This document shows, piece after piece, positions 1-9,352 of a DNA stretch of 56,504 bases. The translations under genes and the position numbers were made by a program. The DNA comes from Bacillus sp. JCM 19058 (GTDB taxonomy: Bacteria; Bacillota; Bacilli; Bacillales_H; Bacillaceae_D): the NCBI GenBank assembly GCA_001310555.1, contig BAXO01000028.1, positions 1-56,504 on the forward strand, in the 5' to 3' direction. How positions within the stretch are numbered: position 1 is the stretch's first letter; each line of letters begins with the position of its first letter. The notes under the pieces were generated by a model. It was not told the DNA's origin and made no database searches. It worked only from the letters and a program-made list of their open reading frames with translations.

Positions 1-91
1 ATAGTAGAGGACTAAAAAAAATTGAGTGTAATACCTGTATTACAGATAGGGTACTTTCAAAAAAATATGACCGTTAGAGGGAGGAATAATA

Positions 92-370
92 ATGCAGGAT
101 CTAGCTGCTGAAATCGCGACAAGTCAGGCAGTATGGGCGATCTTGTGCATTCTTGTTGCCAGTTTTTTTTATCTTGGAAATGAAAAAAAGAAAATAGTGA
201 ATATCGGGAGGATTCTCGTAAACGGGAGCAAAAACTAATGGAGCATTTAAAGCGTTCCGAAGAAAGTCAAGCAAAGATAACAGATACTCTTGAAAAAAAT
301 TCAAACTTCTCTGTCATCTTTGGAAAAGAGAGTCGATCGCGTCGAGACGCTCTATTTTACTAAAAAATAA
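92..370 (+). CDS. BhlA/UviB-type holin-like small membrane protein (frameshifted)
   Basis: A short reading frame starts at an ATG preceded by GAGGAATAATA. It encodes an acidic N-terminus, one hydrophobic segment (WAILCILVASFFYLG) and a charged, coiled-coil-like tail rich in Lys and Glu (KRSEESQAKITDTLEK). Single N-terminal membrane helix plus a charged helical tail of about 90 residues is the layout of BhlA/UviB holin-like or bacteriocin-associated proteins. Two single-base indels, in the A-runs near 185 and 295, must be corrected to read to the stop at 370. No endolysin is adjacent, so a lytic role is not supported by context. The family call rests on layout and remembered similarity only. 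Confidence 0.55.
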
Positions 371-446
371 AAAGATGGCTTTGCCCAATTGCTGGGCATT
401 TAATCACTTGCTAGCCTTCAGACGCATACAGTGAAGCAGAGGAGGG

Positions 447-686
447 ATGGAGATGATGAGTACACGAGATTGGCGCTTAACTCCGACTAATACTCGTTAT
501 GCAAGACCCTTTGGATACGGACAAAGGCCGGGCTGGGACTCTGGTCAGCGATTTGGTGGTTTTGGATTTCCCGTTGGAGCATTTCTTGGCGGTGTACTAG
601 GTGGGATAGCTGGAAGTGCTTTATATGGCGGCTTCGGCTACCAACCGTATCCTTATTATCCGACGTACTATCCATACTTTTATTAA
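447..686 (+). CDS. small Gly/Tyr/Pro-rich hypothetical protein
   Basis: This 79-residue protein has a GGAGGGATGG ribosome-binding region overlapping its start; a second ATG lies three codons in. The first half is Arg/Gly/Phe-rich (RPFGYGQRPGWDSGQRFGG), the middle is a Gly/Ala membrane-like stretch (VGAFLGGVLGGIAGSALYGG), and the tail is almost only Tyr and Pro. This composition is common in small spore-coat or surface proteins of Bacillus, but no named family is recognised. A strong terminator follows directly, so it is probably a single-gene transcript. The spore-related small gene convergent with it at 782-943 fits a sporulation setting, which is inference. Confidence 0.6.
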   Translation: MEMMSTRDWRLTPTNTRYARPFGYGQRPGWDSGQRFGGFGFPVGAFLGGVLGGIAGSALYGGFGYQPYPYYPTYYPYFY

Positions 687-693
687 AAAAAAG

Positions 694-725
694 AAACGAG
701 AGGATCATTCTCTCTCGTTTTTTTA
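694..725 (+). terminator. Rho-independent terminator after the Gly/Tyr-rich gene
   Basis: Perfect stem AAACGAGAG / CTCTCGTTT with a 9-base loop, followed by a T-run. An A-run precedes it on the left, so it may also stop transcription of the convergent gene at 782-943. Confidence 0.85.
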
Positions 726-781
726 GTAGATTTAAAGCGCTCAATCGATAGGGAGCTCTAATAGACTTCTCAAGTAAAAAG

Positions 782-943
782 TTAATACCACCTTCTACCC
801 CCGCCAATAATGCAGAAAAGGACAAAGAGCAGAATAATTAAAGCGAGCGCAAAACCTACTCCACCGCCACCGAAGCCAGGTCGGCAACAGTTGTAAGGAG
901 GGCAATAATATCGGTTTGGAGGATAACGATAGCGGAATCCCAT
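782..943 (-). CDS. YjcZ-family small sporulation-type membrane protein
   Basis: This 53-residue frame lies between convergent neighbours. It starts at an ATG with an AAAGGTGG ribosome-binding site eight or so bases upstream. The N-terminus is Arg/Tyr/Pro/Cys-rich (YRYPPNRYYCPPYNCCRPG). It is followed by a Gly run and a hydrophobic segment (FALALIILLFVLFCIIGG) ending in GRRWY. The hydrophobic end is typical of the very small YjcZ/YczM-like proteins made in spore formers, but the Cys-rich head is longer than usual. Function is unknown for the family. Expression in sporulation is inferred from the family, not from any visible sigma-factor promoter. Confidence 0.65.
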   Translation of the reverse strand: MGFRYRYPPNRYYCPPYNCCRPGFGGGGVGFALALIILLFVLFCIIGGGRRWY

Positions 944-959
944 TATCGGCACACCACCT

Positions 960-1490
960 TTCCATATGGACTAATCAACATGTGGCCTGATTATGTGTAC
1001 CTAGACTTTGAGAGTCTAGGCATTAGTGTGGGCAATCTCTATGATTTCCCGGTGCTTTGGCTTTTGGAGCAAAGTCTGAAAGGAGAAAGGTTCCCCCTTA
1101 TAGGTAGGTTTTTTCAAATCAGGCGATTTCCGCATGTTCAGTTTGACTGAAGCGAGTTCACTATAATTTTATGGTTGTCAGACCTAATTCGTGTGTAACA
1201 TTGCCATAAATGGGCGACTGTCGATGGTAGGTGATTTATGGGGAGATACTAGGCACTGCGAACAGGCAGTGGTACAAACTTATTTTCATAGTACGGAGTA
1301 TGTTTAGCTGCCTATCAAAATTGCAAGCTTCTTGTAAGATACGGTAAGCTCGGGATTTCTACAACGTGTAACTAAAATTTAACGAATGATTCGTGTCATA
1401 TTATGATAAAATGGTCGGAAATGATAGCGTATACATAAAGGAGGAACGATGTTGTAAATGAAAGCATTCTAACTAATTTTTTTTAAAAAG
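960..1490. other. 530-bp stretch with no supportable gene
   Basis: No frame has both a plausible start and recognisable content. Small hairpins occur at 1001-1019 (CTAGACT / AGTCTAG) and near 1255-1275 (CACTGC / GCAGTG). The last 60 bases before the isomerase gene hold an AAAGGAGGAACGATG sequence whose frame stops at once. I see no RNA gene. Confidence 0.5.
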
Positions 1491-1509
1491 TTGAAAAGGA
1501 CGTGTGAGA

Positions 1510-2265
1510 ATGAACGAAAAATATGCAGCTCAGTTGTATACGGTAAGAGAAGAATTGAAGCAAGGTATTCCGAACGTGTTAAAGGAGTTGAAAGCGATGG
1601 GTTGGCTGGTGTGCAAATTTCTGCATTGCCTAAAGGATACGACCCTGAAGAAGTCGCCTCTAGCTTGAAGGAAAATGGATTAGAAGCGGCAGGAATGCAC
1701 GTCTCATTGGAACGATTAACGGACGATTTGCCAGCTGTATTAAATGAAGCAAGGCTCTATAAAACAATTGATTTAATATGTCCATCGTTACCGAGTGCGT
1801 ATCAGACAGCAGATGGTTACAAAGAAGTACGGACAGTATTGAATCGCCTTGCACAGGAAGCCGAAGGATTTCGAATTAGTTACCATAACCATGCCTTTGA
1901 ATTTGAAACCGATAGAAGGAATATCAGCACTGGAGTATTTGCTCGAACCCACTGATCAGAATCTAGTAAAAGCTGAAATAGATGTTTTTTGGGTTAAAAA
2001 AAAGGTGGAAGGGATCCTTTTGAGTTTATCCAACCGTATAAAGGGAGGATGCCGATTATCCATTTAAAGGATATGACAGACGATAAGGAAAAAAACGTTT
2101 GCTGAAGTAGGCGAAGGGAGCATCGATTTCTTACCGATTTTGAAATGGGGAGAGGCGAACGGCATTGAATGGTACGTAGTCGAGCAGGATGCGTGTAAAG
2201 GTCATCCGATGGATAGTTTGAAGACGAGCTTAAACAATTTAAGAAGGCTGTCCACTCATTTGTAA
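1510..2265 (+). CDS. sugar phosphate isomerase/epimerase (TIM-barrel, frameshifted)
   Basis: Joining three frames gives a protein of about 250 residues beginning MNEKYAAQLYTVREELKQG. It contains the features of the AP-endonuclease-2/xylose-isomerase-like superfamily: the N-terminal AAQLYTVR strand, SYHNHAFEFE (metal-ligand region), a KAEIDVFWV strand, IIHLKDM and the C-terminal EWYVVEQDACKGHPMDSL. These enzymes isomerise or epimerise sugars or inositol derivatives using a divalent metal in the cytoplasm; the exact substrate cannot be told. Length fits the family. Indels near 1590, 1915 and 2010-2100 break the frame. The gene stands alone with no sugar-transport neighbours, so its pathway is unclear. 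Confidence 0.75.
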
Positions 2266-2835
2266 AAATAAAGATTGCAGCTTACTACTTTGAATACAGC
2301 GGAGAGAAGGCGTCATTTTTAAGAAGAACACTTTTTTTTGAAAAGGCGGTAAGCTCTCCGCAAGGTTGTTTTAATGTATCGTCCACCATCCTTCGCCAAT
2401 AATTTTAAGCGGTGCTCTAATGGCTGGCAGGTAGTAAGAGCCTTTCGATTGCGATGCTTCGCTTAAAGAACAAGTCGCATATGCGAGAAGTGACCGGTTT
2501 CATCGAAATTCGATGGAGCTATTTTTGTTGTTTTAATAATGCTTCCTCTTGTCACCTGTAAGAAGGGAAATCATGGAGTCGCGTTTGAAAGGCGGGACTC
2601 GCCTAAAGTGTTTCTTCCAATCTCGTCTTGAGCGAACGGTTGCCGATTTCATCGCTGCCTTTGCTTCTGTAACCTGTTTTGCGGTAGAACTTCTAAAGCT
2701 AATTCGTCCAATAAGCCGTCAGTGTCCATTAGACTGTAAAGAAGTGAAAAATTTGAATTTTCTATTGCGATCTAACTACAAATCACTTAAAATAACAATA
2801 TTAAAACCCATTATGAAAAAAGGAGGCTGAGTACG
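2266..2835. other. non-coding or degenerate interval upstream of bmrCD
   Basis: A 93-codon frame at 2549-2830 has no recognisable domain and no good ribosome-binding site, so I do not call it. Eight-base inverted repeats GCGGAGAG / CTCTCCGC at 2299-2306 and 2354-2361 flank an A/T-rich spacer and could terminate the isomerase transcript. Nothing else is clear. Confidence 0.45.
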
Positions 2836-2913
2836 ATGATGTTTTTATTGAATGATTTATATGGAATTGAAAACTTTAAAACGTTGCAGCCCCTTTGTGA
2901 CCACCTTTTCTAG
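2836..2913 (+). CDS. candidate leader peptide of the bmrCD operon (bmrB-like)
   Basis: A 25-codon frame starting MMFLLNDLYGIENF has an excellent ribosome-binding site (AAAGGAGG, 9 bases from the ATG). It ends inside an inverted repeat and is followed 75 bases later by an intrinsic terminator placed before the ABC genes. In B. subtilis the homologous bmrCD genes follow a short leader gene, bmrB, whose translation controls a terminator in the leader. The position and structure here match that plan. Sequence homology to BmrB has not been tested. Confidence 0.5.
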   Translation: MMFLLNDLYGIENFKTLQPLCDHLF

Positions 2914-2945
2914 TAAGGTGAGCAAAATGTAATTACGGCTGCAAC
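2883..2945 (+). promoter_or_regulatory. nested hairpin overlapping the leader-peptide stop codon
   Basis: Outer arms GTTGCAGCC (2883-2891) and GGCTGCAAC (2937-2945) are perfectly complementary, and an inner hairpin CACCTT / AAGGTG (2903-2920) holds the leader stop codon in its loop. A ribosome translating or stalled on the leader would disrupt these stems. This makes it a candidate sensor element of an attenuator ahead of bmrCD. Confidence 0.5.
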
Positions 2946-2987
2946 ATGCAGTCGTTAAGATACGCTTCCGGTGACCAGTATGAGTCA

Positions 2988-3028
2988 AAGAAGGCATATC
3001 GCATTGGCGATGTGTCTTCTTTTTTTTG
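2988..3028 (+). terminator. intrinsic terminator/attenuator before bmrC
   Basis: A 15-base stem, AAGAAGGCATATCGC against GCGATGTGTCTTCTT (one mismatch plus G-U pairs), is followed by eight T residues. It lies about 170 bp before the inferred bmrC start, so it can attenuate read-through into the ABC genes. Confidence 0.75.
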
Positions 3029-3199
3029 CTGTTTTGTCACAAGGTATTAAGCTCGAAAAGGGATGAAGACAGGTGGAGAGGGAAATGCGTCGTTGCACTG
3101 GGCACATCTCTCCATGGAAATGAAGGGCAGTTTATTAGTGTAACGAGCAATGCGCTTCAAAATAAGGGTTATGAAATTGAGGAAGAGGAAGTGGTCGCG

Positions 3200-4950
3200 G
3201 TGTTTAGGGTGCTTGGGCAATTATCTTGGTTTTTTAAAGAGGAATGGCAACGCTATACAGTTGCCTTAGTTTTATTATTAATTGTTTCGCTTTTTGATTT
3301 AGTCTCGCCTCGTTTAATCGGGATGGCAATTGATGACTTTCAGCTTGGAGAGCTGAGTGCAAATAGAATGATTTTCTATATTACTTTGCTTGCAGCAGTT
3401 ACGATTGCAAGCTATGGCATGACCTACGTGTGGATGTCAAAATTGTTCGGTGGTGCATTCGTCGTTGAACGGAGCTGCGCTCGCGGTTTATGGGTCATTT
3501 ATTTAAAATGGATCCGCCCTTTTACGAAAGACGTAAAACCGGAGATTTGATGGCGCGGGGGACAAATGATTTAAAGGCTGTATCCAATACAGCCGGCTTC
3601 GGCGTTTTGACACTTGTCGACTCGAGTATATTTATGCTGATGGTACTAGGGGCAATGACGTTTATGATTAGCTGGAAGCTAACACTGGTGGCGATTTTGC
3701 CGTTGCCAATTATGGCGGTGATCATCTCGATTCTCGGTAAGAAAATTCATGAGCGTTTTATGAAGGCTCAGAATGCGTTTGGCGATTTGAATGATCGGGT
3801 GCTAGAATCCGTCGGGGGAATGAGGGTCATCCGTGCCTTTAAAAAGGAGCGGCAAGATGAAGCGCGTTTTGAAGCGATGAGTGAGGATGTTTACGATAAA
3901 AATATTGAGGTTGCCAAAATCGATGCCCTCTTTGAGCCAGCCGTCAATATTTTGGTCGGGTTAAGCTATGTACTTGGAATTGGCTATGGCTCCTACCTTG
4001 TCTTCCAGCAGCAAATTACGTTAGGGCAGCTCGTTACTTTTAATATTTATCTTGGAATGATGATTTGGCCGATGTTTGCGGTAGGTGAACTGATTAATAT
4101 TTTGCAGCGAGGCAGCGCCTCACTCGATCGGGTCAATGAAACGTTAGCGGTTCAAGAGGATGTCCCCGATCCGGCAGCGCCAAAACAGGCAGATGAACTG
4201 GACTCTATTATGTTTAATCAAGTGAGCTTTCGTTACCCACAGGCAAAGGGAAAGCAGCTTGCTGATGTGTCAGCTCTAGTTCGGTCGGGGGAGACGATCG
4301 GAGTTGTCGGCAGGACCGGGAGCGGAAAGTCGACTTTTATTAAGCAACTATTAAGGTTTTATCCGGCGGGAATGGGCTCACTTGAAATTGGCGGCATTCC
4401 GATTGAAGAGCAGGAAAAAAGGAAGGTTCGTGATTGGATCGGCTATGTGCCTCAGGATCATATTCTGTTTTCCCGCTCCGTTAAAGAAAATATTTTGTTT
4501 GGGAAGCCGAGTGCTACAGAGGATGAACTGGAAAAGGCGATTCGCTTATCAGCCTTCGAACAGGATCTCGAATTTTTGCCTGAAGGGCTTAAAACACTCG
4601 TCGGTGAAAAAGGGGTCGCTCTGTCAGGAGGTCAAAAGCAGAGAATTTCGATTGCCCGGGCCATGATTGCGGAGCCTGAGCTGTTAATTCTGGATGATTC
4701 CTTATCTGCTGTTGACGCCAAAACAGAAGCAAAAATTGTTAGTAATATTCAGCAGGTGCGACAAGAAAAGACGACGATTATTACAACTCACCGAATGTCG
4801 GCTGTCGAACACGCAGATTTGATTCTTGTCTTTGACGAAGGCAAAGTAGTTGAGGCAGGAACTCACACGGAGTTATTGAATACGAACGGATGGTACAGTC
4901 AGCAGGTCAAACGACAAACGATTCGTTTGGAAGGAGGGGAAGCCGAGTGA
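3200..4950 (+). CDS. bmrC: heterodimeric multidrug ABC transporter subunit, degenerate-site half (YheI/BmrC type)
   Basis: About 580 residues with an N-terminal six-helix exporter domain and a C-terminal nucleotide-binding domain. Walker A is GRTGSGKST, the signature is LSGGQKQRISIARAM, and Walker B is LLILDDSLSAVD. Asp replaces the usual catalytic Glu after Walker B, as expected for the non-catalytic site of a heterodimer. The sequence follows B. subtilis YheI/BmrC closely from memory (PPFYE..TGDLMARGTNDL, ESVGGMRVIRAF). The start is taken as GTG 3200 after GAGGAAGAGG; GTG 3191 is possible. One base is missing near 3475, breaking the frame. The stop overlaps the next gene by four bases, indicating translational coupling. 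It exports drugs together with the partner subunit. Confidence 0.85.
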
Positions 4951-6969
4951 CAGCAGGAAAACGGTTAGTTCAATACGCACTAACAAGCAAGAAAACGATC
5001 ATTGTTGCATTGTTTTTGCTCGCACTCAGTGTAGCAGCTGAGCTGACAGGGCCTTTTATTGCAAAAATCATTATCGATCGCCATGTGACTGGAATTGAAG
5101 AACCGTGGTATCCAACCGATAAAGGCGATAAAGCGGTTCAATATCAAGGTCAATGGTATACGCGCGAAGCGAATTTATCTGAACAGGCGGAAGTCGGTAG
5201 TCCCGTTCAAATTGCACAAGTAGGCCGAATGTTTGTCTATACAGAACAGCCGATCCCTCTTAATGGTAGGCGTGAGTTCGACGAGGGACGGTTTACCGTT
5301 ACGAATGATGGAGTCACCTATGAAACAGAAGCGGTTGTTTTGTCTGCTGCAGAAGTGATGGCGTTTTATACCCCCGAAATGGGTCCGATTATTCGTATGC
5401 TGAGCTTTTATGTTGGGTTGATCGTCATCGCTTCCTTTTTTTTCAGTTCGGGCAACGTTTTTATTTGCAAAAAGCGGCTAATCGAATTATTCAGCGAATT
5501 CGTAAGGACGTGTTTAATCATATTTCAAGGCTGCCTGTGCGCTTTTTTTGACAACTTGCCAGCTGGAAAAGTAGTTTCTCGCGTGACGAACGATACAGAG
5601 GCGATTCGCGAACTGTATGTGGCTGTACTCGCGAACTTTTTTTTCGAGTGCGATTTATATGATAGGTATATATATTGCTTTATTTTTGCTTGATGTCCGT
5701 CTAGCTATTGTTTGTTTGTTCTTATTACCGGCATTGGCACTTTGGATTGTACTATATCGAAAATTCGCGTCGGTTTACAATCACCGTATTCGTTCAAAAA
5801 TTAGTGAAATCAATGCCTCTTTGAATGAAAATATTCAGGGAATGAGTATGATTCAAGCCTTTGGACGAGAAAAGCAAAGCGATCGGGAGTTCAATCGGTT
5901 AAACGATGAGCACTATCGTTTCCAAAATAAACTGCTGCGCCTTAATGCTTTGACCTCACACAATCTTTCCTTTGTCTTGAGGAACATTGTTTTTGTGTGC
6001 ATGATTTGGTATATCGGCGGGTCCACCGCTGGAATTGGTGGAGTCCTCACTCTCGGTGTGCTTTATGCGTTTGTCGATTACGTCAATCGTTTATTCGAGC
6101 CTGTGAATCGTATTGTCAATCAATTAGCGAATCTCGAACAAGCGCGCGTAGCAGGTGAACGGGTCTTTGAGCTTATGGACAAGAAAGGCGAGGATGTTAT
6201 CGACCAAAGGATTGAGCGTCCTAGAGGTGAGGTGAATTTTGAACGTGTCGGCTTTAGCTATAAAGATGAGGAGTACGTATTAAAAGATTTAAATTTTACC
6301 GCCCACGCTGGTCAAACTGTAGCATTGGTCGGACATACAGGTTCCGGGAAAAGCTCGATTATGAACTTGTTATTCCGGTTTTATGATTGTCAGTTAGGTG
6401 AGATTACGCTCGATGGTAAGGATATTAAAGAGATTCCGCGTCAAGCGTTGCGCGAGCATATGGGAATTGTTCTACAGGAGCCTTACTTGTTTAGCGGAAC
6501 GATCGCTTCAAACATTTCATTGGATGACCCGTCGATCACGCGCCAACAGATGGAGGACGCTTTGAAGATGGTTGGTGGGGAGCAAATATTTGCTCAGATG
6601 GAGGATATTCTTGAACAGGAGGTTCAGGAGAAAGGAAGCACGTTGTCGAGTGGACAGCGGCAGCTGATTAGCTTTGCCAGAGCATTAGTCGTGAATCCGG
6701 CGATACTCGTACTTGATGAAGCAACATCCAATATTGATACCGAAACTGAGGCGGTAATCCAGCACGGGATGGAGGCGTTGAAGGAAGGGCGAACGACGTT
6801 TATCATTGCACATCGCCTCTCAACGATTCAAAATGCCGATCAAATTCTCGTCCTCGACCGCGGGCAGATTATTGAGCGAGGCAATCATCAGCAATTGATG
6901 GAGTTAGGTGGAGCCTATGCTCAAATGTATCACCTTCAGCAGCAGTCTCATGCAGAACAAGTCGGATAA
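4947..6969 (+). CDS. bmrD: heterodimeric multidrug ABC transporter subunit, catalytic half (YheH/BmrD type)
   Basis: About 670 residues. After the first membrane helix comes a long extracytoplasmic insert (roughly residues 35-150, including TWY/PWYPTDKGDKAVQYQGQWY), a hallmark of the YheH/BmrD subunit. The ATPase domain has Walker A GHTGSGKSS, signature LSSGQRQLISFARAL and Walker B ILVLDEATSNID with the catalytic Glu, so it supplies the working ATP site of the pair. It starts at GTG 4947 overlapping the bmrC stop, with GGAAGGAGGGG upstream. Indels near 5440 and 5640, in T-runs, break the frame. A terminator follows, so bmrCD with its leader forms a closed operon. Confidence 0.87.
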
Positions 6970-6987
6970 AGATTGAATGGAATGAAG

Positions 6988-7022
6988 CAATAAGCGGGGA
7001 GATTTTTCTCCACGCTTATTTG
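6988..7022 (+). terminator. terminator after bmrD
   Basis: Inverted repeat AATAAGCG / CGCTTATT enclosing GGGAGATTTTTCTCCA, itself foldable (GGAGA/TCTCC), followed by a short T-rich tail. Confidence 0.6.
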
Positions 7023-7164
7023 CGTTGGTGGATCGTCTTGCCACCTTTTGAGTGGATATCATGAGGGGCAGCAAAAGAAATTCCCATAATCTTGTATGAC
7101 TTCATGAATATTAGGCATGCTAAAAAGGAAACAAAATTCTTACAGATTTTGGAGGATGATATTT

Positions 7165-7482
7165 ATGCAACAGCAAAACCAACAAGTGCAACAAGCTCAA
7201 CAAGCCATCCAGCAGGCGCAACAAGCCGTTCAGCAGGCAACGCAGCAGGCGAATCCTCAAGCGATTCAACAGGCACAGCAACAGCTGCAACAGGCTGCAT
7301 CGCAACTACAGCAAGCTCAAAGCAGTGCTCAACCGGCGGAACAACAGCAATTGCAGCAAGCGCAGCAAGAGTTGCAGCAGGCGCAACAAGCTGTTCAACA
7401 AGCACAACAGCAACAGCAAGTACAACAGCAAGCGCAACAACAGCAGCAACAGCAAGCACAACAGCAAAATCAGCAGCAGTAA
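7165..7482 (+). CDS. glutamine-repeat low-complexity protein
   Basis: This 105-residue protein is built almost only of Gln and Ala with a few Val, Leu, Ser and Pro (units such as QQAQQAVQQA). An ATG follows a clear GGAGGATGAT ribosome-binding site, and a strong terminator follows the stop, so this looks like a real single gene and not random repeat. Periodic A/V/L spacing in the Gln background suggests a helical or coiled-coil fibre. No signal peptide or membrane segment is visible. I recognise no family; spore-coat or adhesive roles are only guesses. Because of the repeat, all six frames stay open over much of the gene, and the Gln frame is chosen for its start signal. Confidence 0.65.
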   Translation: MQQQNQQVQQAQQAIQQAQQAVQQATQQANPQAIQQAQQQLQQAASQLQQAQSSAQPAEQQQLQQAQQELQQAQQAVQQAQQQQQVQQQAQQQQQQQAQQQNQQQ

Positions 7483-7522
7483 TTGTCGAAACCGGAAAAT
7501 ATTTGCTGCCAACAATGTAAAA

Positions 7523-7549
7523 AGGAGTCTGAACAGGCTCTTTTTTTTG
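7523..7549 (+). terminator. terminator after the glutamine-repeat gene
   Basis: Stem AGGAGTCTG / CAGGCTCTT with one mismatch and a two-base loop, followed by eight T residues. Confidence 0.75.
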
Positions 7550-7671
7550 TTATTGATGTTAACTTTCTCCTTAAAAATCTGACTGCCAGACTTGCCATGT
7601 AATCTCTTCTGAACATGCTGGCAAAATCAGTTATAATAAAGAAAAAGGTCTAAGCACAGGAAGAGGTTTGT

Positions 7672-8662
7672 ATGAAGGTCACGATCTATGATGTCGCAAA
7701 AAAGCTGAGGTTTCCATTGCGACGGTTTCGAAGGTGGTCAATAATCGCGGGAGGATTAGCGAAGCCACAAAGGAAAAGGTTTTACAGGCGATGGAGGAGC
7801 TAAACTATTACCCAAGTGCTGTTGCTTCAGCTTTAACGGGGAAAAGAACCGATACGATCGGTTTGCTGATTCCGGATATTTCAAATCCCTTTTTTTTCGG
7901 AAATTGCTAAGTATATCGATGCTCGAGCATGAGCTCGGGTTAAGTGTAATTATGTGCAGTACGGATTACGATTTAGATAAAGAAAAAAAAGTATGTCGAG
8001 CTTTTAATGCGCAAGCAGGTCGACGGGCTCATACTGGCTTCTGGGTTTCGAAACCAAGCGGTTTTGGAGTCGCTCATTTCTAATCAATATCCATTGATCA
8101 TGTTCGCGGATCATCATCCAGGAATGTCAATACCGACAGTTTCTGTCGACGATTATAAAGGTGGTTACTTAGCAGCAGCCCATTTACTTGAACTCGGGCA
8201 TCGGCGCATCGGCATTATTGGCGAAAATGTGCGCAGCAGTAATTTGCGCATTTATGGTTATCGCGACGCATGTGCCGATTATCAGGTACCTGTTCAAGAG
8301 GAGCTGACCAGACGCTCGGATGCATCCGTAGCCAATGGACAGGAGCACGTACATACTTCCTTTCTATGTCCGAACCACCGACAGCATTGTTTGTCATTAA
8401 TGATCTGCTTGCTGTTGGCGTTGTTCAGGCGATACAAGAAAAAGGTGTGCGTATTCCGGCAGAGCTTTCGATTGTCAGCTTTGACAATACGCTCCTGGCT
8501 AAAACGACGGTGCCAGCGTTAACATCGATTGCCCAGCCCTTACATGAGATGGGGGTAACGATCGTTGACTTGCTAATTGATGAAATGGATGGCTCCGTTG
8601 ACAAAAAGGGAAAAATCCTTTTTCAACCTGAGCTAATCATTAGGGCTCATCCAGTCAACTGA
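7672..8662 (+). CDS. LacI-family transcriptional regulator (multiple frameshifts)
   Basis: The combined frames give about 325 residues. The N-terminal LacI helix-turn-helix is clear (MKVTIYDVAKKA, then SIATVSKVVNNRGRIS and KVLQAMEELNYYPSAVA). The periplasmic-binding-protein-like effector domain follows (TIGLLIPDISNPFF, VDGLILASG, LLELGHRRIGIIG, PTALFVINDLLAVG, VSFDNTLLAKTTVPALTSI). Such proteins usually repress sugar-use genes and sense a sugar ligand. Indels lie near 7707, 7893-7925, 7988 and 8345, most in homopolymers. No sugar operon is adjacent; the nearest gene downstream is the manganese operon, so the target is unknown. An AGAGG ribosome-binding site precedes ATG 7672. Confidence 0.82.
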
Positions 8663-8676
8663 AAACGAATGAATAA

Positions 8677-8720
8677 CGGGTTGTGAGACGATTGCTTTCT
8701 CACAAGCTCGTTTTTTTTAG
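8677..8720 (+). terminator. terminator after the lacI-type gene
   Basis: Stem TTGTGAGA / TCTCACAA with flanking partial pairing, followed by eight T residues. Confidence 0.8.
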
Positions 8721-9352
8721 GCTACGCGTTTTTTTGTGTGCAGTATTTTTTTGTTATGCGTAACCATTTAAATGATAGTTTATTTTTACTTTATGGAGTA
8801 GTTTCCCCATTTAGGATTATTTGATCGATCAGGAGACACACGTAAACACTACTAAAATTTCCTAATATTCTGTCCTTTCGTTTTAGATGTTACCAATCTT
8901 CTATGTTTACTCTTCCAATTGTGACAGGTTTAATTGATCGGAAATCAAATTTTTTAACTAGTGTTGAAGATACGTGTCAAGCTTTGCTGTGTAGCCAAAA
9001 TGTGAGTTTTCCAGCTTCACTGGCTTAAATGCGGGGTTCGCGAGAAAAAAAAGGATAGGCGTTTTCCTTCTTTTGAAATGAGTTTACGAGAAAAAAACTC
9101 TTGACGAAGGTAAGAAAAACGATTATTGTTGTATTAGGGCAACTTAATTGTTTCCGGACAAATGTATTTGGCTTAGCAAATTTTGATTGCTTTACCCCGG
9201 ATAAAGGGGTCTTAAAAAAAAGGTTGATAAACTGTCCGTAAGTCGCTGATTAGTCTAACTAATTAGCGGAGGAGAAAGAAACCGCTGATGAATAGGCACT
9301 AAATATGCCTAGTGGTAATAAATTATACAGAGGCAATGGGAGGTTTGTTGCG
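8721..9352. other. long leader/intergenic region before mntABCD
   Basis: No gene is supportable across 630 bp. The region is A/T rich with several short hairpins, for example CCCC / GGGG at about 9195-9210. The one strong element is the 25-bp inverted repeat at 9244-9268, listed separately. I looked for a yybP-ykoY-type manganese riboswitch and did not see its conserved core. Confidence 0.5.
9244..9268 (+). promoter_or_regulatory. DtxR/MntR-like operator candidate upstream of mntA
   Basis: Inverted repeat CGCTGATTAGT - CTA - ACTAATTAGCG with one mismatch, about 85 bp before the mntA start. Its centre (TTAGTCTAACTAA) resembles DtxR/IdeR-family boxes with TTAG..CTAA symmetry. The manganese-sensing MntR belongs to that family, so repression of mntABCD by metal-loaded regulator is plausible but unproven. 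Confidence 0.35.

Noticed and set aside
2549..2830. 93-codon open frame before the bmr leader
   Set aside because: No ribosome-binding site, no recognisable domain, and it overlaps a region with signs of decay.
7092..7582. Ala/Ser/Thr-rich, Leu-rich and Asn/Ser-rich proteins in other frames of the glutamine-repeat gene
   Set aside because: They arise from the CAA/CAG repeat read in other frames; only the Gln frame has a proper start signal.
8721..9352. Manganese (yybP-ykoY) riboswitch before mntA
   Set aside because: No match to the conserved loops could be seen in the leader.
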